From positions 1 through 49,964 of the forward strand of contig NZ_BLAF01000039.1 of assembly GCF_009687885.1 (NCBI RefSeq): 49,964 nucleotides of DNA. The letters are read 5' to 3'. This document shows positions 17,702-26,102 of the stretch, piece after piece. The first letter of the stretch is position 1, and each line of letters starts with the position of its first letter. A program made the translations under genes and the position numbers. The stretch comes from Acrocarpospora pleiomorpha (GTDB lineage Bacteria > Actinomycetota > Actinomycetes > Streptosporangiales > Streptosporangiaceae). Under the pieces are notes generated by a model. It did no database searches, was not told the DNA's origin, and was given only the letters and a program-made list of their open reading frames with translations.

Positions 17702-18624
17702 ACGACCGGCGTCACCAGCGTGCCGTTCTTGCGGAACTGCGCCACGTTCGCCAGCACCAGGTCGGCCATCGCGCGCCGGGTCTCGGTGGTGCCGCTGGCC
17801 AGGTGCGGGGTCAGCACCACCCGGTCCAGCGCGAGCAGGCCGGCCGGGACGTGCGGCTCGTCCGTGAACGCGTCAAGGCCTGCGCCGCCGAGCCGGCCCG
17901 CCACCAGCGCGGCGACCAGCGCCGGCTCGTCCACCACCGAGCCGCGGGCGACGTTCACCAGGAAGCCGTCCGGGCCCAGCGCGGCGATCACCTCGGCGGA
18001 CACCAGGTGCTGCGTCTGCGGGCCGCCGGACACCGCCACCACCAGCACGTCCGTCTCGGCGGCCAGCTCGACCGGCGTGCTCACGTAGCGGTAGGGCACG
18101 TCCCGGCGCCGCCGGTTGTGGTAGGAGATCACGCAGTCGAAGCCCTCCAGCCGCCGGGCGATCGCGAGCCCGATCCGGCCCAGGCCGAGGATCCCCACCC
18201 GGGCCCCGCTCACCTTCCGCGCCAGCGGGTAGTTGCCGCCCGCCGCCCAGTCGCCCCGGCGCACGTACCGGTCGGAGGCGCTCAGCCCGCGCATCACGTC
18301 GATGATCAGCCCGAGCGCGGTGTCCGCCACGCAGTCGTCGAGCACGTCCGGGGTGTTCGCCACCGCGATGCCGCGGCGGGCGGCCTCGGCCACGTCGGTG
18401 GTGTCGTATCCGGCGCCGAAGTTGACGATCGCGCGCAACGCGGGCAGCCGCCGCATCAGGTCGGCGTCCACGCCCGTCCGGCCGGAGGTGACCACGATCT
18501 CGACCTGGGCGCCGGGGCCGTCGAGAAAGGAATCCGGTGGGTCCGGCAGCCGCGGCGCGGCGTAGAGCTCGCGCAGGTCGGCCTCCAGGAACGGCATCAG
18601 CGGGCCGACCTGCAGCACAGTCAT
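17698..18624 (-). CDS. D-2-hydroxyacid dehydrogenase (GhrB/hydroxypyruvate reductase-like)
   Basis: NAD(P)-dependent oxidoreductase of about 308 residues. The NAD fold has GILGLGRIGLAIARRLEGF. The catalytic set is present: Arg in LVNVARGSVVDE, Glu in DAFTDEP and His in VVLTPHLAS. The substrate loop is NFGAGYDTTDVAEA. The start at ATG 18624 has GGAGGTACGC upstream; the longer ORF is out-of-frame coding for the upstream gene. It sits 13 bp after gudD and is surely in its operon. Family members reduce glyoxylate, hydroxypyruvate or related 2-keto acids. Tartronate semialdehyde or another by-product of diacid breakdown is possible, but the exact substrate cannot be read. Confidence 0.88.
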   Translation of the reverse strand: MTVLQVGPLMPFLEADLRELYAAPRLPDPPDSFLDGPGAQVEIVVTSGRTGVDADLMRRLPALRAIVNFGAGYDTTDVAEAARRGIAVANTPDVLDDCVADTALGLIIDVMRGLSASDRYVRRGDWAAGGNYPLARKVSGARVGILGLGRIGLAIARRLEGFDCVISYHNRRRRDVPYRYVSTPVELAAETDVLVVAVSGGPQTQHLVSAEVIAALGPDGFLVNVARGSVVDEPALVAALVAGRLGGAGLDAFTDEPHVPAGLLALDRVVLTPHLASGTTETRRAMADLVLANVAQFRKNGTLVTPVV

Positions 18625-18637
18625 GCGTACCTCCGGA

Positions 18638-19966
18638 TCATCGGACCAGGGCGGGTTGTTTGGGGTGGAAGGACCAGCCGGGCACAAGGTATTGCATCGC
18701 CACCGCGTCATCGCGACCGCCCAGCCCCTGGGCGCGGTACAGCTCGTGCGCCTCAGCCAGCCGGTCCTCGTCGAGGTCGACGCCGAGACCACCGGCGGTG
18801 GGCACGTCCAGGTAGCCGCCCCTGATCTCCAGCGGCGCGCGGGTGAGGCGCTGGCCGTCCTGCCAGATCCAGTGCGTGTCGATCGCGGTGATCTCGCCGG
18901 GCGCGGCCGCCGCCACGTGGGTGAACATCGCCAGCGAGATGTCGAAGTGGTTGTTCGAGTGCGAGCCCCAGGTCAGCCCCCAGGCATCGCACAGCTGGGC
19001 GACCCGGACCGAGGCCTGCATGCCCCAGAAGTGCGGGTCGGCCAGCGGGATGTCGACCGCGCCGGCGCGGATCGCGTGGCCCAGCTCGCGCCAGTCGGTG
19101 GCGATCATGTTGGTGGCCGTCGGCAGGCCGGTGGCGCGGCGGAACTCGGCCATCACCTCCCGGCCGGAGAAGCCCCGCTCGGCGCCGCACGGGTCCTCGG
19201 CGTAGGCCACCACGCCGCGCATCGCCAGCCCGTGCCGGATCGCGTCGGCCAGCGGCCAGCCGCCGTTCGGATCCAGCGTGATCCGCGCGTCCGGGAACCG
19301 CGCCTTCAGCGCCGTGACCGCGGCGACCTCGTCCTCACCCGGCAGCACGCCGCCCTTGAGCTTGAAGTCCGCGAAGCCGTACCGCTCCCGTGCGGCCTCG
19401 GCCAGCGCGACCACCGCCTCCGGGGTGAGCGCCGGCTCGTCGCGCAGCCGGGTCCACGCGTCCGGTCCGTCCCCGGCACGATAGGGCAGGTCGGTGGCCG
19501 TGCGGTCGCCCACGAAGAACAGATAACCGAGGGTGCGCACGCGGTCCCGCTGCCGCCCGTCGCCGAGCAGGTCGCAGACCGGCACCCCGAGGTGCTTGCC
19601 GAGCAGGTCGAGCAGCGCGGCCTCCAGGGCGGTCGCCACGTGCACCGTGGTGCGCAGGTCGAACGTCTGCGGGCCGCGGCCGCCCGCGTCATGGTCCGCG
19701 AACCGGGTACGCACCGCGCCGAGCACGCTCAGGTATGCCCCGATCGGCTGGCCGACCACCAGGTCCCGGGACTCCTCGAGGGTGCGCGTGATCTCCTCGC
19801 CGCCGGGCACCTCGCCGACCCCGGTGCTGCCGTCGGAGGCGGAGAGCACCACGATTGTCCGGGTGAAGTACGGCCCGTGCGCACCGCTCAGGTTCAGCAG
19901 CATGCTGTCGTGCCCCGCGACGGGCACAACGCGCATCCCGGTGACCCGTGGCGTCTCAGCGGCCAT
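18638..19966 (-). CDS. gudD: D-glucarate dehydratase
   Basis: Enolase-superfamily enzyme that removes water from D-glucarate (and usually L-idarate) to give 5-keto-4-deoxyglucarate. The protein of about 442 residues follows the E. coli GudD pattern I remember over its full length: VAGHDSMLLNLSGAH, DAGGRGPQTFDLRTTVHV, GYLFFVGDR, FADFKLKGGVLPG (catalytic Lys pair), ITLDPNGGW, AYAEDPCGAERGFSGREVM, LPTATNMIATDWR and WGSHSNNHFDISLAMFTHV (catalytic His). Metal ligands Asp, Glu and Asn are in place. The start ATG 19966 lies 11 bp inside the preceding aldehyde dehydrogenase gene, showing tight translational coupling. The next two upstream genes supply the rest of the route. Confidence 0.95.
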   Translation of the reverse strand: MAAETPRVTGMRVVPVAGHDSMLLNLSGAHGPYFTRTIVVLSASDGSTGVGEVPGGEEITRTLEESRDLVVGQPIGAYLSVLGAVRTRFADHDAGGRGPQTFDLRTTVHVATALEAALLDLLGKHLGVPVCDLLGDGRQRDRVRTLGYLFFVGDRTATDLPYRAGDGPDAWTRLRDEPALTPEAVVALAEAARERYGFADFKLKGGVLPGEDEVAAVTALKARFPDARITLDPNGGWPLADAIRHGLAMRGVVAYAEDPCGAERGFSGREVMAEFRRATGLPTATNMIATDWRELGHAIRAGAVDIPLADPHFWGMQASVRVAQLCDAWGLTWGSHSNNHFDISLAMFTHVAAAAPGEITAIDTHWIWQDGQRLTRAPLEIRGGYLDVPTAGGLGVDLDEDRLAEAHELYRAQGLGGRDDAVAMQYLVPGWSFHPKQPALVR

Positions 19967-21512
19967 CGTCGAGTCCAGCCGGCAGCAGTCCAGCGGGCAG
20001 GTTCTGGTACGCCACCGGCCGCAGGAACCGCTCAATCGCGGCGGTGCCGACCGAGGTGGTACGCGAATCGGAGGTCGCCGGGAACGGCCCGCCATGCACC
20101 ATCGCGTGCCCGACCTCGACGCCGGTCGGCCAGCCGTTCACGACGATCCGCCCAGCCTTGCGCTCCAGGAGCGGCAGCAGCGCGCGAGCCACCTCCAGAT
20201 CCGCGTCGTCCGCGTGCAGCGTCAGGGTGAGCTGACCCTCCAGGCCCGCCACGGTGTCCCGCAACTCGTCCGCCGAGTTCACCGTGACGATCAGCGAGCT
20301 GGCCCCGAACACCTCCTCCTGCAGCGCCGGGTTGTCGCGGAGTTCGGCGTTCGTGGTCCGGAAGAGGTGGGCCTGCCCTGGCGCGGCGATCCCGTCACCT
20401 GCCTCCCCGGCGGCGGCGATCTCCACGCCGGTCGCGCTCCGCAACCGCTCGACGCCCTCCGCGAACGCCTGCTGGATCCCGGCCGAGAGCATGGGCGCGG
20501 CCGGAACCGCACGCAGCGCCTCGGCGGCCGCGGCCACGAACTCCGCCACGCCCGGCCCATCGACCGCGAAGACCAGGCCAGGACTGGTGCACAGCTGCCC
20601 CTGGCCGACGGTCATCGAGGCGACCAGCGCCCGGCCGATCTCGGCGCCCCGGCCGCGCAGGGCGGCGGGCAGCACGATCACCGGGTTGACGCTGGACATC
20701 TCCGCGTACACCGGGATCGGCTCGGGCCGGGCCTGGGCGGCGGCGACCAGGGCGAGGCCGCCGCTGCGCGAGCCGGTGAAGCCGACCGCCTTGATCCGCG
20801 GGTCGGTCACCAGCGCGATGCCCACCTCGCGGCCGGTGCCGAAGAGGAGGGAGAAGACCCCCTCGGGCAGGCCGTGGTCGGCGACCGCGCGCTGGATCAC
20901 CCGGCCGACCAGCTCGGAGGTGCCCGGGTGCGAGCTGTGCGCCTTCACGATCACCGGGGCGCCGGCCGCCAACGCGGACGCGGTGTCGCCACCGGCCACC
21001 GAGAACGCGAGCGGGAAGTTACTGGCCGAGAAGACCGCGACCGGACCGACCGGAACCAGCCGGCGGCGGATGTCGGGGCGGGGCAGCGGCGTACGCTCCG
21101 GCAGCGCCGGGTCGATCCGCGCGCCCAGCCAGCCGCCGTCGCGCACCACGTCCGCGAACAGCCGCAGCTGGTTGGTGGTGCGGGCCAGCTCGCCGGTGAC
21201 CCGGGCGGCCGGGATGCCGGTCTCGGCGGTGACCCGGGCGATCAGCTCGTCGCCGAGCGCGTCGAGGCCGTCCGCGATGGCGGTGAGGAAACCGGCACGG
21301 ACCGCGGGCGTGGTCTCCCGGTAGGTGTCGAAGGCGGCCTCGGCCAGCTCGGCGGCCCGCCGCACGTCCTCGGGGCCGCCCAGGCCGTACGACGGCTGCA
21401 GTTCCCGCCCGGTGCGCGGGTCGACCGCGGCGATCTCGCCGTGCGTGCCGCGGTAGGCGCCGCCTCCGACGAGCAGGTCGCCGGTGAGGCCGATGGTGGC
21501 GGTCGGGGACAT
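19956..21512 (-). CDS. Alpha-ketoglutarate semialdehyde (2,5-dioxovalerate) dehydrogenase
   Basis: Aldehyde dehydrogenase of 518 residues that oxidises 2,5-dioxopentanoate to 2-oxoglutarate, the last step of the glucarate/galactarate route. Seen motifs: FSASNFPLAFSVAGGDTASALAAG (cofactor and Asn region), VIVKAHSSHPGTSE, AVGFTGSRSGG, catalytic Glu in VYAEMSSVNPV and catalytic Cys in TVGQGQLCTSPGLVF. The FSVAGGDTASALAAGCPV-type region and the short C-terminal part HGGPFPATSDSRTTSVGTAAI are typical of the sugar-acid semialdehyde group rather than betaine aldehyde dehydrogenases. It follows kdgD by 2 bp and overlaps gudD. Substrate is inferred from the operon as well as the motifs. Confidence 0.92.
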   Translation of the reverse strand: MSPTATIGLTGDLLVGGGAYRGTHGEIAAVDPRTGRELQPSYGLGGPEDVRRAAELAEAAFDTYRETTPAVRAGFLTAIADGLDALGDELIARVTAETGIPAARVTGELARTTNQLRLFADVVRDGGWLGARIDPALPERTPLPRPDIRRRLVPVGPVAVFSASNFPLAFSVAGGDTASALAAGAPVIVKAHSSHPGTSELVGRVIQRAVADHGLPEGVFSLLFGTGREVGIALVTDPRIKAVGFTGSRSGGLALVAAAQARPEPIPVYAEMSSVNPVIVLPAALRGRGAEIGRALVASMTVGQGQLCTSPGLVFAVDGPGVAEFVAAAAEALRAVPAAPMLSAGIQQAFAEGVERLRSATGVEIAAAGEAGDGIAAPGQAHLFRTTNAELRDNPALQEEVFGASSLIVTVNSADELRDTVAGLEGQLTLTLHADDADLEVARALLPLLERKAGRIVVNGWPTGVEVGHAMVHGGPFPATSDSRTTSVGTAAIERFLRPVAYQNLPAGLLPAGLDDGR

Positions 21513-21514
21513 GC

Positions 21515-22447
21515 TCAGCCCACCCGCTCGATCGAGTCCGTGGCCGCGATCAGCTCGGTCAGCTCGGCCAGTTCCGCAGGCGTCAGGTCGGACAGCGGCG
21601 GGCGGACCGGACCGGCGCTTCGCCCGACCGCGGTCATGCCGGCCTTGACGATCGACACCGCGTATCCGCTGCGCCGGTTGCGGATGTCCAGGTACGGGAG
21701 GACGAAGTCACGGATCCGGGCGTACACGTCGTCACGGTCGCGCTTGACCACCGAGGCGTAGAAGTCGCTGGCCCACTGCGGCGCGAAGTTGAAGATCGCC
21801 GAGGAGTAGGTGGTGGCGCCGAGCTCGAGGTAGGGCAGCGCGTAGGTCTCCGCGGTGGGCAGGCCGCCGACGTAGACCAGCCGAGGGCCGAGCACCGCGT
21901 AGAGGTGGGCGACCACGTCGACGTCGCCGACGCCGTCCTTGAAGCCGATCAGGTTCGGCAGCTCCTCGGCCAGCTCGATGAAGGTCTTCGGGGTGAACCG
22001 GGCGTTCGCCCGGTGGTAGACGACCACGCCCAGCGAGGTGGCGCGGCAGACCGCGCGCACGTGCTCCTTGAGTCCTTCCTGGTCCAGTTCGGTGAGGTAC
22101 GGCGGCAGCAGGAAGATGCCGTCCGCGCCCGCCCGCTCGCCGTCGCGGGCCATCTCCACCGCGAGCGAGGTGCCGTACCCGGCCGGGGCGAGCACCGGCA
22201 CGCCCGGCTTGGCCTCGGCCACCGCCGCGCGCACGATCTGCCCGACCTCGGCCGGGGTGTGACAGAAGAACTCGCCGGTACCGCCGGCCGGGAACACCCC
22301 GCGAGCGTCGTAGGCCGCAAGCCACCGCAGGTGCGAGCGGAACGCGGGCTCGTCGAAGGTCAGCTCCGCGGTCATGTGCGTGACCGGGAAGCAGAGCAGC
22401 CCGGAACCCAGCGTGTCGCGTAGCTGGGTGGGCGAGAACGTCGTCAT
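21515..22447 (-). CDS. kdgD: 5-dehydro-4-deoxyglucarate dehydratase
   Basis: DHDPS-superfamily TIM barrel of about 310 residues that dehydrates and decarboxylates 5-keto-4-deoxyglucarate to 2,5-dioxopentanoate. Seen: GLLCFPVTHMT, FPAGGTGEFFCHTP, PVLAPAGYGTSLAVEM, VVVYHRANARFTP (catalytic Tyr region) and the Schiff-base Lys in LIGFKDGVGDVD. The start is ATG 22447; the ORF upstream to 22546 lies in the divergent promoter region. It is first in an operon with the semialdehyde dehydrogenase, gudD and a 2-hydroxyacid dehydrogenase. A LysR gene diverges from it, a layout in which the LysR protein usually controls the operon in response to a pathway compound. Confidence 0.94.
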   Translation of the reverse strand: MTTFSPTQLRDTLGSGLLCFPVTHMTAELTFDEPAFRSHLRWLAAYDARGVFPAGGTGEFFCHTPAEVGQIVRAAVAEAKPGVPVLAPAGYGTSLAVEMARDGERAGADGIFLLPPYLTELDQEGLKEHVRAVCRATSLGVVVYHRANARFTPKTFIELAEELPNLIGFKDGVGDVDVVAHLYAVLGPRLVYVGGLPTAETYALPYLELGATTYSSAIFNFAPQWASDFYASVVKRDRDDVYARIRDFVLPYLDIRNRRSGYAVSIVKAGMTAVGRSAGPVRPPLSDLTPAELAELTELIAATDSIERVG

Positions 22448-22561
22448 GAGGGCTCCAGATCCGAGGCAATTGGTGCCACGACGGTAGGCGTTTACTGCGA
22501 TACCTGTCCAAGACACACAGAGCATGGTTTGATACCCAGACTGCATAACGCGGGAGGAACG
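22448..22561. promoter_or_regulatory. Divergent promoter region between kdgD and the LysR gene
   Basis: The 114 bp between the two starts are much richer in A and T than the genes. A direct repeat GATACC occurs at 22499-22504 and 22531-22536, 32 bp apart, and AT-rich patches such as GCGTTTACTGCGATA lie between. LysR regulators normally bind such divergent regions. I cannot point to a single convincing T-N11-A site. Confidence 0.4.
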
Positions 22562-23479
22562 ATGTTCAGTCTGGATCAGCTCCGGGGGTTCGTCGCGGTC
22601 GCCGAGGAGCGCAACTTCGGCCGGGCCGCAGAGCGGCTGCGGATGACCCAGCCGCCGCTCAGCCGCCAGATGCAGAAGCTGGAGCGGGCGGTCGGGGTCG
22701 ATCTGCTGATCCGCACCTCACGCTCGGTCGAGCTGACCCCGGCCGGCCGGGTCTTCCTGGACGAGGCCCGGCGCGTGCTCAGGCTGGCCGCGGCGGCGCC
22801 GCTGCTGGCCCAGCGCGCGGCGCACGGCTCGCGCGGCACGCTGCGCGTCGGCTTCACCGCGACCGCCGCGCTCAGCGTGCTCGGCGCGTGGGTGACGTTC
22901 CTGGACGACCAGCTGCCCGAGGTGCACCGGGTGCTCCGCGAGATGGTCACCGGCAGGCAGGTCGAGGCGCTGCTGGCCGAGGAGATCGACATCGGCCTGA
23001 TCCGCGGCGTGCCGCCCGGGGCGGCGCTGGAGCAGATGCTCGTGCACACCGAGTCGCTGCTGCTCGCGGTGCCCCGCGGGCACCCGCTGACCCGGCTGGG
23101 CCGGGCCCCTGAGCTGGTCGACATCGGCCGGTCGAGCGTGGTGACCTACTCGCCGGTGGAGGCCCGCTACTTCCACGACCTGGTCGTCTCCACGTTCCGG
23201 TCGGCCGGCGTGCAACCCGCGTACGCCCAGCACGTGACCCAGGTGAACAGCGTGCTCGCCTTAGTGGACGCGGGTCTCGGGGTCGCTCTTGTGCCCGCCT
23301 CCGCGTCCGCGATCACCCTTCGCAACCTGCGGTTCCTGCCGGTGGCGGAGATCCCGGAGGACTGTGTCGAGGTGTACGCGGCCTGGCGCCCCGACAACGA
23401 CAGCCCGGCCCTCGCGGTGTTGCTCGAGCATGTCCGCTCCACCGCCCGGATGTTTCACCAGAGTTACCCGGGACCTTGA
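22562..23479 (+). CDS. LysR-family transcriptional regulator
   Basis: A 305-residue LysR regulator. The N-terminal helix-turn-helix reads LRGFVAVAEERNFGRAAERL and MTQPPLSRQMQKLERAVG, followed by LTPAGRVFLDEARRVL. The rest is the periplasmic-binding-like effector domain beginning RGTLRVGFTATAALSVL. The start ATG 22562 has GGGAGGAACG directly upstream; the longer ORF to 22529 adds no domain. It diverges from kdgD, so it most likely controls the kdgD-gudD operon, with glucarate, galactarate or a pathway intermediate as effector. An activator role is usual in this family but not shown here. Confidence 0.92.
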   Translation: MFSLDQLRGFVAVAEERNFGRAAERLRMTQPPLSRQMQKLERAVGVDLLIRTSRSVELTPAGRVFLDEARRVLRLAAAAPLLAQRAAHGSRGTLRVGFTATAALSVLGAWVTFLDDQLPEVHRVLREMVTGRQVEALLAEEIDIGLIRGVPPGAALEQMLVHTESLLLAVPRGHPLTRLGRAPELVDIGRSSVVTYSPVEARYFHDLVVSTFRSAGVQPAYAQHVTQVNSVLALVDAGLGVALVPASASAITLRNLRFLPVAEIPEDCVEVYAAWRPDNDSPALAVLLEHVRSTARMFHQSYPGP

Positions 23480-23504
23480 CGGCGGCTTTTGGCGAAATTA
23501 CGGT
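23476..23504 (+). promoter_or_regulatory. Sigma-70-type promoter of the ABC importer operon
   Basis: TTGACG at 23476-23481 and TACGGT at 23499-23504 are separated by exactly 17 bp, a good match to the main vegetative promoter. Transcription would start near 23511. The -35 box overlaps the end of the LysR gene. The palindromic operator at 23527-23542 would then lie about 16-31 bp downstream of the start, a position suited to repression. Confidence 0.55.
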
Positions 23505-23526
23505 GTCGTTCACGAACGAGGATTTC

Positions 23527-23542
23527 GTCTACATATGCAGAC
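23527..23542. promoter_or_regulatory. 16-bp palindrome, probable IclR operator of the importer operon
   Basis: GTCTACATATGCAGAC reads almost the same on both strands around a CATATG core. A near copy, GTCCGCATATGTGGAC, lies in front of the IclR gene at 32029-32044. The common form is GTCYRCATATGYRGAC. The site sits between the promoter and the start of the binding-protein gene. Confidence 0.62.
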
Positions 23543-23565
23543 AACATCTGAGAGGTCAGCGGATC

Positions 23566-25146
23566 ATGACCCATACCCCCCACGGACTACGGACCCGGAA
23601 TTCCCGTGGCGCCGCGCTACTCGCCGCCGCGGCCGCGGTGTCGCTGGCCGCCACCGGATGCTCGGTCGCCAACTCCAACCCCGGCACCGCCGCCACCGGC
23701 GGCGGCACCCCGCTGCGCGTCGTCCTGCCGCAGGAGCCGCCCACCCTGGAGCCCTGCGAGGCGTCGCTGACGGCTACCGGCGTCGTGGTCCGGTCCAACA
23801 TCACCGAGCCGCTGCTGGAGCGGAACCCGACGAGCGGCGCGCTGGAGCCCAAGCTCGCCACCGAGTGGACCCAGACCCAGCCGACCCTCTGGACCTTCAA
23901 GCTCCGCACCGGGGTGAAGTTCTCCGACGGCAGCGACTTCACCAGCGAAGACGCGGTCGCCGCGATCGAGCGTAGCGCGAACAACACGGCCCTGGCCTGC
24001 AACGTTCAGGGCTACGTGTTCGGCGACAGCGGCAAGCTCACGCTCGCCGCGCCGGACGCGTCCACGGTCACCGTCCAGACCGAGGAGCCCGACCCGTTGC
24101 TGCCGCTGCGTGTCTCGTTCGTGGAGATGACCAAGTCCGACATCAGCACCACCGAGAAGGTGCGCGAGCCGATCGGCACCGGCCCCTACAAGATCGAGAC
24201 CTGGACCGCCGGACAGAAGCTGACCCTCACCAGCTGGGACGGCTACTGGGGCAGCAAGCCGGCGTACCCGAAGGCCGAGTATCAGTGGCGTGAGGAGGGC
24301 ACCGTCCGGGCCGCCATGGTGGTCAACGGCGAAGCCGACCTGGCCACCAACCTGGGCGCGGACGACGGCGCAGGCGACACCGGGGTGCAGTTCCCGAACA
24401 ACGAGACCACCGCGCTGCGCTTCACCACCGACCAGGCGCCGCTCAACGACATCCGGGTGCGCCAGGCCATCGACATGTCGATCGACCGCGACGGCATCAT
24501 CACCTCGCTGTTCGGCGGTATCGGACGCCCGGCCAGCCAGCTGATCGGCCCCGGCGTGGTCGGCTACAACGAGTCGCTCACCCCGACCGCGTACGACCTG
24601 GCCGCCGCCAAGAAGCTGGTCGACCAGGCCCGCGCGGACGGCGTCAAGGTCGACACCCCGTTCCGGATCATCGGGCGGACCGCCCAGTTCCCGAAGATCG
24701 CCGAGAGCATCGAGCTGATCCAGAGCGCCCTGACCCAGATCGGCCTGACCGCCAAGATCGAGATGCTGGACACCTCCGCCCAGATCAAGTACCAGCTGCA
24801 GCCGTTCCCCGAGGACGCCGGGCCGGTGGCACTGATGATCATGCACGGCAACCAGGCCGGCGACGCCGCGTTCACCGTGGGGCAGTACTTCGCCACCGAC
24901 GGCGCGCAGAGCAGCAGCGGCACTCCGCAACTGGACAAGCAGATCAAGGCGGCCGGCGCGCAGACCGGCGACGCCCGGCAGCAGGCGTTCGCCGACGTCT
25001 TCGCCAGTGAGAACACCGACATCCGCGGCTTCGCCTTCCTCGCCAACATGGGGGCGGTGCTCGGCCTGGCCAAGAACGTCTCCTACACCCCCGACGCGGC
25101 CACCGGCGACGAGTTGCGGCTGGCCGACGTGAAGCCGAAGAGCTGA
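23566..25146 (+). CDS. ABC transporter substrate-binding lipoprotein (family 5, Dpp/Opp type)
   Basis: A 526-residue extracellular solute-binding protein. The N-terminus has a basic Arg cluster, a long Ala-rich hydrophobic stretch and a degenerate lipobox (LAATGC), so it should be lipid-anchored outside the membrane. The mature part has the family 5 pattern: LRVVLPQEPPTLEPCEASL, EPLLERNPTSGALEPKLATEW, WTFKLRTGVKFSDGSDFTSE and EPIGTGPYKIETW. It is the first gene of a five-gene importer operon. Members classically bind peptides, nickel or oligosaccharides. Its position inside a sugar-diacid island points to an acidic sugar or oligouronide ligand, an inference from context. The start is ATG 23566; the upstream ORF contains the operator. 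Confidence 0.93.
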   Translation: MTHTPHGLRTRNSRGAALLAAAAAVSLAATGCSVANSNPGTAATGGGTPLRVVLPQEPPTLEPCEASLTATGVVVRSNITEPLLERNPTSGALEPKLATEWTQTQPTLWTFKLRTGVKFSDGSDFTSEDAVAAIERSANNTALACNVQGYVFGDSGKLTLAAPDASTVTVQTEEPDPLLPLRVSFVEMTKSDISTTEKVREPIGTGPYKIETWTAGQKLTLTSWDGYWGSKPAYPKAEYQWREEGTVRAAMVVNGEADLATNLGADDGAGDTGVQFPNNETTALRFTTDQAPLNDIRVRQAIDMSIDRDGIITSLFGGIGRPASQLIGPGVVGYNESLTPTAYDLAAAKKLVDQARADGVKVDTPFRIIGRTAQFPKIAESIELIQSALTQIGLTAKIEMLDTSAQIKYQLQPFPEDAGPVALMIMHGNQAGDAAFTVGQYFATDGAQSSSGTPQLDKQIKAAGAQTGDARQQAFADVFASENTDIRGFAFLANMGAVLGLAKNVSYTPDAATGDELRLADVKPKS

Positions 25147-25166
25147 CAGGCAGATCGGACCCCGCA

Positions 25167-26102
25167 ATGCTGACCTTCCTGCGACGAAGAACGCTGACCA
25201 GCCTGCCGCCCCTGCTGGCCGTCGTGCTGGGCGTGTTCGTGCTCGCCCGGCTCACCGGCGACCCGGCCGCGCTGTACCTGCCGGAGAACGCGACAGCCCA
25301 GGCGCGGGAGCAGTTCAGCGCGGCCCACGGGTTCGACCAGCCGATCTGGTCGCAGCTGATCGACTACCTCGCCCAGGTGGCGCGGCTGGACTTCGGGACG
25401 TCGCTGCGCACCGGCGAGCCCGCCGCGGTGATGGCGTTGCGGGCCTTCCCGGCCACGCTCCAACTGGCCGTCGTCACCATGCTCCTGGCGTGCGCGGTGG
25501 CGACGGCGGTGGGATGCTGGGCGGCGCTGCGGCCGAACGGCCTGGCCGACCGGGTCTCCAGCCTGATGTCCGTGACCGCGGCCAGCGTGCCGGACTTCTG
25601 GCTGGCCATCCTCGGCATCTGGGTGTTCAGCATCATGCTCGGCGTGCTGCCCACCTCCGGCGTGGACGCCGGCGGGCTGAGCTGGGTGCTGCCGATCGCG
25701 GTGCTCATGCTCCGGCCGGCCGGCGTGCTCACCCAGGTGGTCCGCGGCGCGATGATCGCGGCGCTCGGGTCCCCGTACGTGAAGGTGGCCCGCAGCAAGG
25801 GCGCCGGAGAGGGCCGCGTGGTCGCCCGGCACGCGCTGAAGAACGCCGCCCCGCCGGCCCTGACCGTCGCGGGTGACCTAGCGGTCGGGTTGATCAACGG
25901 CGCGGTCGTGGTGGAGAGCATCTTCGGCTGGCCGGGCATCGGGAAGCTGATGATCGACTCCATCCTGCAGCGCGACTTCGCGGTGCTCCAGGCGGCCGTG
26001 GCGGTCACCGCGATCAGCATCTTCGTGCTCAACATCGCCATCGACCTCGGGTACGCGCTGCTGGACTCCCGCGTTCGACAGAAGGTAGGTGCGGCGGCAT
26101 GA
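25167..26102 (+). CDS. ABC transporter permease (DppB/OppB-like)
   Basis: A 311-residue inner-membrane permease of the dipeptide/oligopeptide type. It starts with a short N-terminal helix (LTSLPPLLAVVLGVFVLARLTGDPAALYL), followed by a periplasmic loop and five more helices. The DppB-type pattern GFDQPIWSQLIDYL and RLDFGTSLRTGEP is present, and the cytoplasmic EAA-like loop reads SKGAGEGRVVARHALKNAAPP. The C-terminal part has VESIFGWPGIGKLMIDSI and a helix near LNIAIDLGYALLDSR. It starts 20 bp after the binding-protein gene and overlaps the next permease gene by 4 bp (ATGA), so it is translationally coupled in the importer operon. Confidence 0.93.
   Translation: MLTFLRRRTLTSLPPLLAVVLGVFVLARLTGDPAALYLPENATAQAREQFSAAHGFDQPIWSQLIDYLAQVARLDFGTSLRTGEPAAVMALRAFPATLQLAVVTMLLACAVATAVGCWAALRPNGLADRVSSLMSVTAASVPDFWLAILGIWVFSIMLGVLPTSGVDAGGLSWVLPIAVLMLRPAGVLTQVVRGAMIAALGSPYVKVARSKGAGEGRVVARHALKNAAPPALTVAGDLAVGLINGAVVVESIFGWPGIGKLMIDSILQRDFAVLQAAVAVTAISIFVLNIAIDLGYALLDSRVRQKVGAAA

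Noticed and set aside
16621..18825. Long plus-strand frame overlapping the end of the two-domain glycosyltransferase and the dehydrogenase
   Set aside because: It is a frame shadow rich in Arg and Pro; both real genes have motifs in other frames.
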